NCBI GenBank assembly: GCA_019659055.1
Contig: JAIFWV010000001.1
Span: forward strand, 70,123-117,223
Source of the DNA: Candidatus Doudnabacteria bacterium
Lineage (GTDB): Bacteria; Patescibacteriota; Doudnabacteria; UBA920; O2-02-FULL-48-8
DNA length: 47,101 nt
Direction: 5' to 3'
Shown: positions 1-11,777 of the stretch, piece after piece
How the letters are laid out: every line of letters starts with the position of its first letter
Numbering within the stretch: position 1 is the first letter of the stretch
The notes under the pieces: generated by a model
What the model saw: only the letters and a program-made list of their open reading frames with translations
What the model was told of the DNA's origin: nothing
Databases searched by the model: none
Made by a program: the position numbers and the translations under genes

Positions 1-195
1 CACAGTAAAATAGTTCTGAAAATTCTGAAAAGCCTCGTTCCGCGCTTCGGTATCATCCAGCAGAACCTTCATGCCGTTCGGATTATCCAGGTAATCGACA
101 GCGTATAAGTTAAGGTCATTTTCAACAAAGCTTTTGAGATTATCCTTGAGAATTGCCTCAGAGCAAGTAAATATAATTGCTTGGTGTGTCTGCAT
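1..195 (-). CDS. hypothetical protein, partial (runs off the window start)
   Basis: Open minus-strand frame from ATG at 195 to the edge: MQTHQAIIFTCSEAILKDNLKSFVENDLNLYAVDYLDNPNGMKVLLDDTEARNEAFQNFQNYFTV...; not in the ORF track because it is truncated. Confidence 0.6.
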   Translation of the reverse strand, partial: MQTHQAIIFTCSEAILKDNLKSFVENDLNLYAVDYLDNPNGMKVLLDDTEARNEAFQNFQNYFTV

Positions 196-240
196 GACTT
201 TCCTTTCCAGACGATTCTAACTTATTTTTATAGTTTTGAC

Positions 241-277
241 AAAAAAAGCCTTGTCTGGATATGACACCAGACAAGGC
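241..277 (-). terminator. Rho-independent terminator
   Basis: Perfect stem gccttgtctgg/ccagacaaggc followed on the minus strand by a T7 run; lies downstream of the 284..472 ORF. Confidence 0.8.
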
Positions 278-283
278 CGAGAC

Positions 284-472
284 TTAGCCTAACTCAGCTG
301 AGGGCGGCGGGAACCGCAGATGATCGGCGTCGGTCATGAGATCGACACGGTCGCCGAACATAGTCCTCAAACGTTCGTAGGGATGGACCTCCTGTTCGCC
401 AAGCGGCGCGCTCCTTTCGGTTTGAGATTCAATCATGTGTGATTTGGTCTCGGAACTCGAAAGCTGATCCAC
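284..472 (-). CDS. small hypothetical protein
   Basis: 62-aa ORF, GTG start preceded by GGAGG, terminator immediately downstream. Confidence 0.5.
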   Translation of the reverse strand: MDQLSSSETKSHMIESQTERSAPLGEQEVHPYERLRTMFGDRVDLMTDADHLRFPPPSAELG

Positions 473-495
473 TCTAGCACCTCCGTTTGTAATGT

Positions 496-1584
496 TTAGC
501 CTACCGCAACCAGTTCCCCGAAAAGTTCCGAAGCTTTTTCGATGCGATTGATTACGTCGAGCTTCCTCGTATCGAGGTTGACCGTAGAAGTCAGGACCTG
601 AAGATGATCAAGGATGTCCGGAACTTTTCTGTGGAGAATCTCCACCGAATATTCCGCCAGGTCCTTGGCTTTTTCTTCCGCAAGCCTCTGTTCCGGGCCA
701 GCAGATCGGTAACCGGCCGAAGTCATCATGACGAGCTTATCGTCCGAGAGACGTCCTTCCCGCAGGTTCTTGAGCAGGAGTCCGCCCGCAGTTTCGATAG
801 CGACCTCAAGCTTGAGGTCGTACGGGCCAACAATGAAAGCCGTATTCACGAGGTGCAGCCAATCGAACGCTCGACCGATCCCGAGCACCCATTCCTTGTG
901 AACGATGTCGGAGATCGGGCGATTGCTGGCGCGGATTTTCCGGATATGCCGCACGTTACCTTCGACCAAAGGCAGAAGGTCGTTGACAACTCGCTCGGGG
1001 AACGAAGGATAGAATTCCTGCAGCATCGCCGTAAGCGCCGCCTTGGATGTGTCCTTGCATTCCGCCAGATCCAGTACCTCTCCACCTTCTCCGTGTAGGA
1101 TGAGGGCATCGAGATCCGTCTCTATCCCGCAAACCAGGGTGCTGACGCCGCTGCCGTAAACCCGGTCGAACTGGGCTTTGAGTGTTTTGGCGGCTGTGAT
1201 GGCTTTGTCGGTCTCGTAATTGAAACCGGCACACCCACGATGGTCATCACCTCGAGATTTGTGGTAAGTAACCAAAACCAGCGAGTGTCGGCCGCGTACG
1301 ATGGCGTAATTGACCCATTCGTTGATGAGATTCTGAAACAGCGGCCATCCCAAACTGAATTTTCCGCCGAGATTCCGGAACGGCTGGATAACACCCAGAG
1401 CTGTTTCGGTCATAACGGGCAGATTCAATCTACCATCCATGCATTTGAGTGCACAGATTTCGGTCGGATGTTCTCCGCGGTAACGTATTCGCTCGATCTT
1501 CTGATCCAAAAACTCCTGCGAGTGCTGCTCGTTGATTCGCAAAAGAGTTTCAATCGTCTGCGGCATTTTACCCCCGTTGGTCAT
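496..1584 (-). CDS. beta-carbonic-anhydrase-like protein (divergent)
   Basis: C-x-D-x-R (CMDGR), RNLGG (cf. RNAGN) and H-x-x-C (HRGCAG) motifs in the order and type of beta-CA Zn/catalytic motifs; start may be the internal ATG (MPQTIETL). Confidence 0.55.
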   Translation of the reverse strand: MTNGGKMPQTIETLLRINEQHSQEFLDQKIERIRYRGEHPTEICALKCMDGRLNLPVMTETALGVIQPFRNLGGKFSLGWPLFQNLINEWVNYAIVRGRHSLVLVTYHKSRGDDHRGCAGFNYETDKAITAAKTLKAQFDRVYGSGVSTLVCGIETDLDALILHGEGGEVLDLAECKDTSKAALTAMLQEFYPSFPERVVNDLLPLVEGNVRHIRKIRASNRPISDIVHKEWVLGIGRAFDWLHLVNTAFIVGPYDLKLEVAIETAGGLLLKNLREGRLSDDKLVMMTSAGYRSAGPEQRLAEEKAKDLAEYSVEILHRKVPDILDHLQVLTSTVNLDTRKLDVINRIEKASELFGELVAVG

Positions 1585-1702
1585 GGTTTTCCGATTAATA
1601 TTGCAAACAAAAAACAGGACACACCATGTGTTCTGCTCTTGTGTCAGGCCAAATTCCTTGGGTCTATCAGAAGGGCAGAACCACCAGGAAATTTTAGCTT
1701 AT

Positions 1703-2137
1703 TTATGAGTTTGTGTCAATCCTTGGCGCATGCGAGCGGTGTTTCCGCGCGACCTTGAGCCGTGCCAAATTTTTTTCCAAAACCGCAGAAGCCGTGGCAT
1801 GGGATTTCTGATCGTGATACGAACCGCGCATAATCTCCTGCGCTTTTTGGCGCGCTTCCTCTGCTCGATGTTCGTCTATCTCGTGACCAAACTCAGCAGT
1901 GTCCGCCAGCACCACGACTTCGTGATTTTTGCGGACTTCGATAAAACCGCCGGAGACCGCAAAGAAACTCTCCTGCCCATGTGTCCTGTATCGCACCTCG
2001 CCAGCTACAAGACTCGCCACCAGAGGGATGTGATTTTGCAGTACGGTGATCTCCCCTAAGCGGGTCGGCAAAGTTACCGAGTCAACCTCGGTTTCAAGCA
2101 GAATTCTTTCGGGAGTTACTATTTTGAAATGGATCAT
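1703..2137 (-). CDS. atpC: F1F0 ATP synthase subunit epsilon
   Basis: Characteristic N-terminus (HFKIVTPERILLETEVDSVTLPTRLGEITVLQNHIPLVASL) and operon position. Confidence 0.95.
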   Translation of the reverse strand: MIHFKIVTPERILLETEVDSVTLPTRLGEITVLQNHIPLVASLVAGEVRYRTHGQESFFAVSGGFIEVRKNHEVVVLADTAEFGHEIDEHRAEEARQKAQEIMRGSYHDQKSHATASAVLEKNLARLKVARKHRSHAPRIDTNS

Positions 2138-2146
2138 AGTAGATAA

Positions 2147-2210
2147 CCATCTCGAACGAAGTGAGAGATCCCGGTGTTAATACCGAGACTTCTCGCTCCG
2201 CTCGAAGTGG
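2147..2210 (+). repeat. palindromic repeat family P1, copy A (atpC/atpD intergenic)
   Basis: 64 bp, two 32-nt arms; arms match at 23/32 positions and all 9 differences are transitions; near-identical to copy B. Confidence 0.9.
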
Positions 2211-2211
2211 T

Positions 2212-4436
<2,225 letters not shown>

Positions 4437-4447
<11 letters not shown>

Positions 4448-5933
4448 ACGATTTATTAAAATCCTCAATCGCCTTCTTCAAATCATTCTCAATTTCGGCA
4501 AAATCCTTGATGCTTGGAATTTTGGCCAGCAAGTCTTTGTGTTGGACGTCCATAAATTTATGAAAATTGCTTTCCCAATCCCGCACATCTTCGACCGCAA
4601 CTTTCTCAAGGTAATTATTCGTGACGGCATAAAGCACTGCCACTTGATGACCGACAGACACCGGCTGGTACTGATCTTGCTTCAGAACTTCGGTAATTCT
4701 GCGGCCCAGCTCGATACGTGCTTTGGTTTGTGGATCAAGGTCAGAGGCAAATTGGGCAAACGCAGCCAACTCGCGGAACTGAGCCATATCGAGGCGGAGC
4801 TTGCCTGCAACTTTTTTGATAGCCTTGATCTGTGCGGCCGATCCCACCCGCGAGACCGAGATACCGACGTTGAGCGCAGGGCGAATGCCCTGATAAAACA
4901 AATCGGTTTCCAAATAAATCTGACCGTCGGTAATGGAGATGACATTAGTAGGAATATATGCCGAGACGTCACCCGCTTGGGTTTCGATAATCGGCAAGGC
5001 TGTGAGTGATCCCGAGCCATTGGGTTCGCTCATTTTGGCGGCGCGTTCAAGCAAACGTGAATGCAGGTAGAAGACATCTCCCGGGTAAGCTTCGCGACCT
5101 GGCGGACGACGCAAGAGTAAAGAAATTTCGCGATAAGCCACAGCGTGCTTGGACAAATCGTCATAAACGATAAGCGCGTGCTGGCCCTGGTCCATGAAGT
5201 ACTCGCCCATGGCACAGCCGGCAAACGGCGCGATATAAGAAAGCGCTGCCGGGTCGGCGGCGCCGGCCAGGACGATGATCGTGTGGTCCATAGCCCCATG
5301 ACGTTCAAGTTCGGCTTTGATCCGAGCGACTTTGGATTCTTTCTGGCCGATGGCTACGTAGATGCAGATTACGCCTTTGCCTTTTTGGTTGATGATAGTA
5401 TCGATGGCAATCGCAGTCTTACCTGTTTGGCGGTCGCCAATGATAAGTTCGCGCTGACCGCGGCCAATCGGGATCATAGAGTCTATAGCTTTGATTCCGG
5501 TCTGTAAAGGTTCAACCACGGATTGGCGTTCGATTACTCCCGGGGCGATTTTTTCTACGGGATAGAGTTTCTCGGATTCCACTGGTCCCTTGTTGTCGAG
5601 CGGCACTCCGAGCGGGTTAACCACACGCCCCACCAAGGCCTTACCTACGGGGACCGACAAAATTTTTCCGGTCGGCCTGACGATATCACCTTGTTTGATG
5701 TGCTCGTAGCTTCCGAGCAATATGGCACCGATGCTGTCTTGCTCCAAGTTCAAGACTACGCCGAGTGTACCGCCTGGGAATTCCAACATTTCAGAAGCTT
5801 TGGCGCTCGAGAGGCCGGAGATCTTGGCGATACCATCACCAACACTCAGGACGTTTCCGACTGTTTCAACTTTTGCCTTGCTTTCGAATTTCTGTATTTT
5901 TGCCTTGAGCTGTTCGAGTACGTTGTTTGCCAT
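4437..5933 (-). CDS. atpA: F1F0 ATP synthase subunit alpha
   Basis: [19 protein letters not shown] and full-length alpha homology. Confidence 0.98.
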
Positions 5934-5934
5934 A

Positions 5935-6333
5935 TTAGTTGCTTAATTCATCTTTTAATTTATTCAGTTCACCTTTGACTGAGGCATCTATGAGTTGGTC
6001 ATCGAGTTTGATGACCACACCTCCGAGGATCCGTTCATCGATTCGCTTCTTGACTTCCACATCGCCTTTCACAATTTTATTCAACTCATGGATGATATCG
6101 CGCTCGGTTTCTTTGGAGATAGGATGAGCCGTGGTCACCTCGGCCAGTCTTTTACCTTTCTTCTCAAGCTCGAGCTTATGGAATTCCTCTTCGATCAGAT
6201 CAAAAGTCTTAATGTCGTTGTTCTGAACCAAAACCTCAACGAAATTATTCAAAACCAAATCCACATCCTTGGGATTGGTATCCTCCAATGAGTCGTACAA
6301 GGCTTGCGCGTATTGTTTGGCGGTGAATTTCAT
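5935..6333 (-). CDS. atpH: F1F0 ATP synthase subunit delta
   Basis: [16 protein letters not shown]..., C-terminal [29 protein letters not shown] typical of OSCP/delta. Confidence 0.92.
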   Translation of the reverse strand: MKFTAKQYAQALYDSLEDTNPKDVDLVLNNFVEVLVQNNDIKTFDLIEEEFHKLELEKKGKRLAEVTTAHPISKETERDIIHELNKIVKGDVEVKKRIDERILGGVVIKLDDQLIDASVKGELNKLKDELSN

Positions 6334-6342
6334 AAGTGTAAT

Positions 6343-6406
6343 CCATCTCGAACGAAGTGAGAGATCTCGGTGTTAATACCGAGACTTCTCGTTTCTCTCG
6401 AAGTGG
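6343..6406 (+). repeat. palindromic repeat family P1, copy B (atpH/atpF intergenic)
   Basis: 64 bp; left arm ccatctcgaacgaagtgagagatctcggtgtt differs from copy A at one position. Confidence 0.9.
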
Positions 6407-6949
6407 TCAACTGGCGTCTTTAATACTTTCTGTGATCAATTCATGGTCTTTCTTCTGATCGAGTTTGGATTTGAGGATTTTTTCCGAAGCCGCGACAACC
6501 AAAGTCGCCACATCTTGCTTAATTTCGGCAAGCATTTGGACTTTTTCGGATTCAATCATTGCTTTGGCCTGTGCTACGAGACCTGTGGCTTGCTTCTGGG
6601 CCTCGACAATCGTTTCTTGTTTAATCTTATTGGCGGTATCGTTGGTCAGGCGCAATATATGATCGGCTTCAGTGCGGACTTTTTTCATTTCTTGCTGTTT
6701 CCATTCCTCAAACCGCTTCTTTTCGTCGTCCATGTATTGAGCGTTTTTGAGGCCGGATTCGATCCGATTTTGCCTATCTGTCAGGGTCTTGCCCAGAGGC
6801 TTCACTATCCATTTCCAAAACGCAAATAAGACGATGCCAAAGTTAATTAGCTGAGCCAAGAATAATTTCCAATCAATACCCAAAGTACCAAGCACGTTTT
6901 GCTTAGCAACGACCTCCTCAGCAGCAGATAATATAAAGTGTAAATCCAT
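6407..6949 (-). CDS. atpF: F1F0 ATP synthase subunit b
   Basis: N-terminal TM segment followed by a long amphipathic helix; operon position. Confidence 0.9.
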   Translation of the reverse strand: MDLHFILSAAEEVVAKQNVLGTLGIDWKLFLAQLINFGIVLFAFWKWIVKPLGKTLTDRQNRIESGLKNAQYMDDEKKRFEEWKQQEMKKVRTEADHILRLTNDTANKIKQETIVEAQKQATGLVAQAKAMIESEKVQMLAEIKQDVATLVVAASEKILKSKLDQKKDHELITESIKDAS

Positions 6950-7015
6950 AGGAAGTGATTAAGATACAAAGTTAAGGGTTCAAGGCATAGACCCTGGAAC
7001 CCTACGCCCTATACC

Positions 7016-7234
7016 CTATAAAATAAACGTAATAACCAACGCGTAGATGGCGATAGCTTCTGCAAAAGCCATGCCCAAAAGCATTGGGACAAACAACTTG
7101 TCGGTAGATTCCGGATTGCGGCCGATGGATTCCATGGCTTTGCCGGCAATTCGGCCTACGGCCAAGGCTGGAAACATACCGCCGATGGCGATAGTCAGAC
7201 CCTTGGTCAGGGTTGCGATCATTTCTGGTGTCAT
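7016..7234 (-). CDS. atpE: F1F0 ATP synthase subunit c
   Basis: 72 aa, two TM helices, loop GKAMESIGRNPE, carboxylate in AFAEAIAIY. Confidence 0.95.
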   Translation of the reverse strand: MTPEMIATLTKGLTIAIGGMFPALAVGRIAGKAMESIGRNPESTDKLFVPMLLGMAFAEAIAIYALVITFIL

Positions 7235-7333
7235 AAGATTCTTCTTTAGCTGGACTGGATGTTATTGTTTAAAGTCCGCTGTTTAAGAATTAAGAAACAG
7301 AAACCTTCGACTAAAGTTCCTGTATACCAAATT

Positions 7334-8179
7334 CTAAACCGTGGGCGTGGGTACCGATTCCTGATGCCCGTGCGCTGCGTCGTCGTGGGACGTAATGGGA
7401 GTCGTGGCAATGGTCAGATAGACTAAGGTCAGCATTGCAAAAACTACAGCCTGGATCAAACCGACCAAAATCTCTAGCAACATAAACGGCAGCGGCACCA
7501 CGTAGGCGATGAGGCTAGCCAGTACCGTGAGCAAAACTTCCCCGGCAAAGATGTTGCCGAACAACCGCAATGACAGCGAAACCATCTTGGCGACCTCGGA
7601 TGAGACCTCGATTAACCCTACGACGAATTCTACCACAGCCACAAATATGCTCATACCGCCCTTGCGCACCGAATGGATGAGATCATTGATTTTGATAAAT
7701 TTGTTGAAGTACTTATAAAACCCGATGGCCGCTACTCCCAAGATATGAGAGGTGATAACTGCAAACACGGCCATGGCCAAGGTCATGTTGAGGTCCGAAT
7801 TGGCCGGCCGAAACAGCGGCACCAATTCCTGACGGCCTTCCACAATAAGCCAACGGCCGATAGAGCCGGTCCCCGGGATCAAGCCCATCCAGTTTGAGAT
7901 AAGTATAAACAAAAATAATCCGCCGACAATCGGCAAAAATTGCATAGATTTTTTGCGGTCGCGGGTAACTTGATCCACGTATTTGAGAATAAATTCAAGG
8001 ATGCTCTCGGCAAAGTTCTGGATCCGGCCCGGCCTGAGCGCTGTTTTGTTTCTAAGCACATATCCGGCAATCAAAAAAAACACCACTGCCAAGCAGGAAT
8101 TTATGTAGGCGTTTGTTACGGGAAACGCGCCTATATGAAGTATTGGTTCAGCCACAAGCGGCGGCAAAGTGAATATCAT
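7334..8179 (-). CDS. atpB: F1F0 ATP synthase subunit a
   Basis: SLSLRLFGNIFAGEVLL and C-terminal subunit a helices. Confidence 0.95.
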   Translation of the reverse strand: MIFTLPPLVAEPILHIGAFPVTNAYINSCLAVVFFLIAGYVLRNKTALRPGRIQNFAESILEFILKYVDQVTRDRKKSMQFLPIVGGLFLFILISNWMGLIPGTGSIGRWLIVEGRQELVPLFRPANSDLNMTLAMAVFAVITSHILGVAAIGFYKYFNKFIKINDLIHSVRKGGMSIFVAVVEFVVGLIEVSSEVAKMVSLSLRLFGNIFAGEVLLTVLASLIAYVVPLPFMLLEILVGLIQAVVFAMLTLVYLTIATTPITSHDDAAHGHQESVPTPTV

Positions 8180-8475
8180 TATTTAATGTAACCTTTAAGT
8201 CTTTTGGTCATCCATATCGTGGTCGAAATAATCGCAATCAATATCCCTGCCAAGGTAATCCATGGAAATGTGCCGAATTTTGCATCGGCCCATTTGCCAG
8301 CTAAGGCAAAAACTACCAGCGGAATCGCGATTATAAATCCGAATTCACCAGCCAGCGAGACGAGTGACCATTTTGTGACTATTGGATTATTGGGTTTCTG
8401 GGGGTTTTCGTCCATAAAAATTAAGCTTTGCGCGGAAATTATAATAAAAAAAGCCGTACTTGGCAAGCCTGGCAT
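8179..8475 (-). CDS. AtpZ/AtpI-family F0 accessory membrane protein
   Basis: Two-TM small protein, GKWADAKFGTFPWITLAGILIAII pattern, directly upstream of atpB. Confidence 0.7.
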   Translation of the reverse strand: MPGLPSTAFFIIISAQSLIFMDENPQKPNNPIVTKWSLVSLAGEFGFIIAIPLVVFALAGKWADAKFGTFPWITLAGILIAIISTTIWMTKRLKGYIK

Positions 8476-8503
8476 TTTTTTGGGGTATTGACTTTGGGAA
8501 TTC

Positions 8504-8579
8504 TGGAGCCGATGGTCGGGATCGAACCGACGACCTCTGCTTTACGAAAGCATTGCTCTACCAACTGAGCTACATCGGC
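8504..8579 (-). tRNA. tRNA-Thr (anticodon CGT), encoded CCA
   Basis: Cloverleaf: acceptor GCCGATG/CATCGGC, anticodon loop TTCGTAA, T-arm GTCGG-TTCGATC-CCGAC. Confidence 0.93.
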
Positions 8580-8620
8580 GCCTATCAAGTATACCAAACA
8601 AGGCCTGATTTAGGCCAATT

Positions 8621-8650
8621 TTAACGGCTCATACGGGGTATGAGCCGTTA
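8621..8650 (-). terminator. hairpin terminator downstream of pepF
   Basis: taacggctcata/tatgagccgtta perfect 12-bp stem followed by an AT-rich tract. Confidence 0.65.
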
Positions 8651-8651
8651 A

Positions 8652-10424
8652 TTATCTATTCTTCTTGATCTGGCTATATATAAGCTTAGCTTCCACAATC
8701 ATTTCTTTGATGATATTTATCCCACCTTCCCAGAATTTCCGGTCAGAGAGATTGATTCCAAAAGGTCTAAGGAGCTCTTGCGGCGATTGAGACGACCCGG
8801 CACTCATGAATTCCAAGTATTTAGGCACGAATGGTTTAGGGTCCTGCTTGTACTGAGCATAAAGCGAGAGGACCAATAGTTCTCCAAAGGCATATCCGTA
8901 GACATAAAACGGTGTATGCAGAAAATGCGGGATATAACTCCACCAAAGTTCGGAACCGGAATTATCCAGAGATTTTCCGAACATTTCGTTTTGGCGCTTA
9001 ATCCAAAGAGCTTTAAATTCTTCTGTGGTCAGTTCCCCTTTTTGTCTTTGCAGTGAATGTATATCTTGCTCAAACTTATGCATAGCTGTTTGGCGAAACA
9101 CAGTGGCAAAAATACCCTGAATTTTTTGGATGTACATGGCAAATTTTTCTTGCGGATTGGTGGTTTTTTCCTTGAGGTCATCGAACACCAGCATCTCGCA
9201 AAACACACTTGCCGTTTCGGCCAGAGTTATAGGCACTCCATAATTAAATAGAGTCTGCTTGCTCATGAGATAATCGTTTATCCCATGCCCCAGCTCATGC
9301 GCCAGCGTCTGCACACTTTCGTTGAGACCCTGGAAGTTTACCAATATAACCGGATGGACATCGGGAGTAATACCCGCGCAATACGCACCACCTTGCTTAC
9401 CGGCAAGGACTGGAGCATGGATCCAATTCTTATCAAAAAACTCTTTGGCGATCCTGCCAAACTCCGGCGAAAATTTATTAAACGCCGCAAGGATAATTTG
9501 TTTGGCCTGCTCGTAGCTGTATTTTTTATCGGTTTTTGCTATCGGGGCGTAGCGATCATAGACTTTAAGCTTAGGCAGTTCCCTAACTTTGGCCACAAAC
9601 AAATAAAAATCTTCCACGACCTTATAATTCCGTGAGATGACCTCAGTCATCGTCTCGACCATTTTCTGATCGACTTCGTTTGAGAGATGCCGGGCTTGCT
9701 CCGGGTATGTAAATTTGTGCCACTTGTCGCCGATAGCCTTATCTTTAATGATCGTATTGAAGATAAGCGTAAGCATGCGCGCATCTTCCAGCAATCCGGC
9801 AGTAAAAGTTTCCGCAGCCGCTCTCCGTGCCTTTCGATCTGGTAAGTTCATTTGTTTTGTTACCGCTTCCAAAGGCTGACCCTTGAATTTCTTCGATGCA
9901 AAGTGCTGGTCGAAGAGTCGGTTAAATGCGCCACTCGAGGTCATGGCCTTGTCGTTGAAAATCTTTTCCTCCTCTTCGCTCAAATGATGAGGCTTCATCT
10001 TGGCGATATTAGCCAGAAAATGCTTGTAGTTCTTCAAGACCGGATCGTTTATGAATTTCTGAAGTCTTGCCGCTGGAAGCTCCATAATTTCCAGATCAAA
10101 GAAAATAAAACTGCTCTGCACTTGTGTGGCATGATCTTCCATCTGCTGGTAAAGCACATTGATTTTGGGATTTGCGCTATCCACCGTCAGCCCGAGATAG
10201 GCAAAGCTTCCAAGCTTTGCAGTTTGTTGCAGGATACTTTCTCCAAGCTTAAGAGCGGCCAAAAGCTGTTTGGCATCGAGCTTGGCGACCTGATTTTTGT
10301 AGCGCTTCACGAATTTCTGAGCATCAACCAGATTCTTCTTAGCGTCCGATTTGATTTTGGGATCATCCACGCTTTTATATAGCGCCGACAAATCCCAGAC
10401 TGGTAGTTTTTCTTGTTTAGGCAT
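8652..10424 (-). CDS. pepF: oligoendopeptidase F (M3 family)
   Basis: HELGHGIND zinc motif; M3 oligoendopeptidase sequence; start at MPKQEKLPVWDLSALY preferred over the ORF-track start at 10442. Confidence 0.9.
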   Translation of the reverse strand: MPKQEKLPVWDLSALYKSVDDPKIKSDAKKNLVDAQKFVKRYKNQVAKLDAKQLLAALKLGESILQQTAKLGSFAYLGLTVDSANPKINVLYQQMEDHATQVQSSFIFFDLEIMELPAARLQKFINDPVLKNYKHFLANIAKMKPHHLSEEEEKIFNDKAMTSSGAFNRLFDQHFASKKFKGQPLEAVTKQMNLPDRKARRAAAETFTAGLLEDARMLTLIFNTIIKDKAIGDKWHKFTYPEQARHLSNEVDQKMVETMTEVISRNYKVVEDFYLFVAKVRELPKLKVYDRYAPIAKTDKKYSYEQAKQIILAAFNKFSPEFGRIAKEFFDKNWIHAPVLAGKQGGAYCAGITPDVHPVILVNFQGLNESVQTLAHELGHGINDYLMSKQTLFNYGVPITLAETASVFCEMLVFDDLKEKTTNPQEKFAMYIQKIQGIFATVFRQTAMHKFEQDIHSLQRQKGELTTEEFKALWIKRQNEMFGKSLDNSGSELWWSYIPHFLHTPFYVYGYAFGELLVLSLYAQYKQDPKPFVPKYLEFMSAGSSQSPQELLRPFGINLSDRKFWEGGINIIKEMIVEAKLIYSQIKKNR

Positions 10425-11035
10425 TAATTTTTTCCATCCCATTCCTTATAAAATTGCTTAAGAAAATCCTTAACAAACTTTTCTCTTTTTAACGCAAGAT
10501 TATATCCGGTCTTGGTATTCATAAGGTCCGTGAGCCACAAAATCTTTTCATAAAAATGGCCGATTGTGGTCTCGTTTTCTTTCTTGGGATCATAAATCAT
10601 GCGCTTCTTGTAGCCGCCATAGGCAAACGCTCTAGCGATACCTATCGCGCCTAGTGCATCCAATCTATCGGCGTCCTGAACGACTTTGCCCTCAATCGTA
10701 GTCATTCTATGCGTGTTCTTCCCTACTTTGAAAGAGATATATTGCACAATGTACGCAACCTGATCGATTATAGATTTGGGAACTTTTAGACTTTTTAACT
10801 TCTTAACTGTTAATTTTACCCCGGCATCGGGATCTGCATGGAACTTCCAATCCGCTATGTCATGTAGGAGTGCCGCAAGCTCCACAACAAATAAATCGGC
10901 TTTTTCTTTCTTGCCGATTAGTTTGGCGTTCCTCACCACCCGCTCGATATGGTACCAATCATGTCCAGTTGCTTCATCTGCTAGGACTCCCTTTACATAT
11001 TCGCGAGTTTTCTTCAAAACTTGGGATTTAGTCAT
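10424..11035 (-). CDS. HD-domain phosphohydrolase
   Basis: GHDWYHIERV...ALLHDIADWKF HD motif. Confidence 0.85.
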   Translation of the reverse strand: MTKSQVLKKTREYVKGVLADEATGHDWYHIERVVRNAKLIGKKEKADLFVVELAALLHDIADWKFHADPDAGVKLTVKKLKSLKVPKSIIDQVAYIVQYISFKVGKNTHRMTTIEGKVVQDADRLDALGAIGIARAFAYGGYKKRMIYDPKKENETTIGHFYEKILWLTDLMNTKTGYNLALKREKFVKDFLKQFYKEWDGKN

Positions 11036-11432
11036 GCTTTATATATTTTTTGTAATTACCGATTGCTTCGTGGAAAAATTCCGGAATATCTTTGAGTTCA
11101 TCTATATCCATCCATTTTTGCTCTGTGTGCTCTTCAGATAATTTTACCTCGTCGGAAAGCAAGTTACACCAGTACATTATCAGAGTTATTTTCTGCCCAT
11201 CCACACGGACGAAATGCTTCACTGCAAGAGGCATGATAATTTCTACTTGAGAGTTTAATTCCTCTTTTACTTCACGCTTAAGTCCTTCAAACGGATCTTC
11301 GCCTAATTCCAGCCGACCGCCAGGGATATCCAGTTTTCCTGGTTTGTGCGGATCATTGGGCCGCCGCTTCATCATGAAGAGTTTATTACCGCGAACTATA
11401 AACGCCTTCGCCGCATTGCGAAAATTATCCAT
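11028..11432 (-). CDS. NUDIX hydrolase
   Basis: LDIPGGRLELGEDPFEGLKREVKEELN Nudix box. Confidence 0.9.
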   Translation of the reverse strand: MDNFRNAAKAFIVRGNKLFMMKRRPNDPHKPGKLDIPGGRLELGEDPFEGLKREVKEELNSQVEIIMPLAVKHFVRVDGQKITLIMYWCNLLSDEVKLSEEHTEQKWMDIDELKDIPEFFHEAIGNYKKYIKHD

Positions 11433-11693
11433 TTATTTCAGAGAAATTATTTGATACCCAAATTTTTCGACATCGTCCGGAGGGAACAAATTGACTTCTT
11501 TAGTTTTAAGAACGTACCCGACTTCTCTGGAAACCTCACGTCCCGTATACGCTTGAAGTTCTGGGTCCCATTCTTTAAGCACCAAAACATCGCCAGGATT
11601 ACATTCCCAGTCAGCAAGCCTCAGTTCAAATGTTTTAGAACCATTTTTTACCTGTTCAAAATATTCAGGCAAAATTTTCTTCTCAATTTTCAT
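11433..11693 (-). CDS. DUF3850/ASCH-superfamily small protein
   Basis: MKIEKKILPEYFEQVKNGSKTFELRLADWECNPGDVLVLKEWDPE; ORF-track N-terminus overlaps the tRNA and is rejected. Confidence 0.7.
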   Translation of the reverse strand: MKIEKKILPEYFEQVKNGSKTFELRLADWECNPGDVLVLKEWDPELQAYTGREVSREVGYVLKTKEVNLFPPDDVEKFGYQIISLK

Positions 11694-11703
11694 ATATTTT
11701 TCC

Positions 11704-11777
11704 TGGAGCAGGTAGAGGGAATCGAACCCTCGCTCTATCCTTGGGAAGGACATGTACTGCCATTATACGATACCTGC
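11704..11777 (-). tRNA. tRNA-Gly (anticodon CCC), encoded CCA
   Basis: Acceptor GCAGGTA/TACCTGC, anticodon stem TGTCC/GGATA with loop TTCCCAA, T-arm GAGGG-TTCGATT-CCCTC. Confidence 0.92.

Noticed and set aside
604-1758. Plus-strand ORFs antisense to the carbonic-anhydrase-like gene (604..1098, 1240..1758)
   Set aside because: No recognisable domain, opposite a well-supported coding frame; the same logic applies to the many plus-strand ORFs antisense to atp, lepA, dnaX and the DUF87 gene.
11694-11753. N-terminal extension MSFPRIERGFDSLYLLQEKY of the DUF3850 ORF
   Set aside because: It is the tRNA-Gly sequence read through; the real start is MKIEKK.
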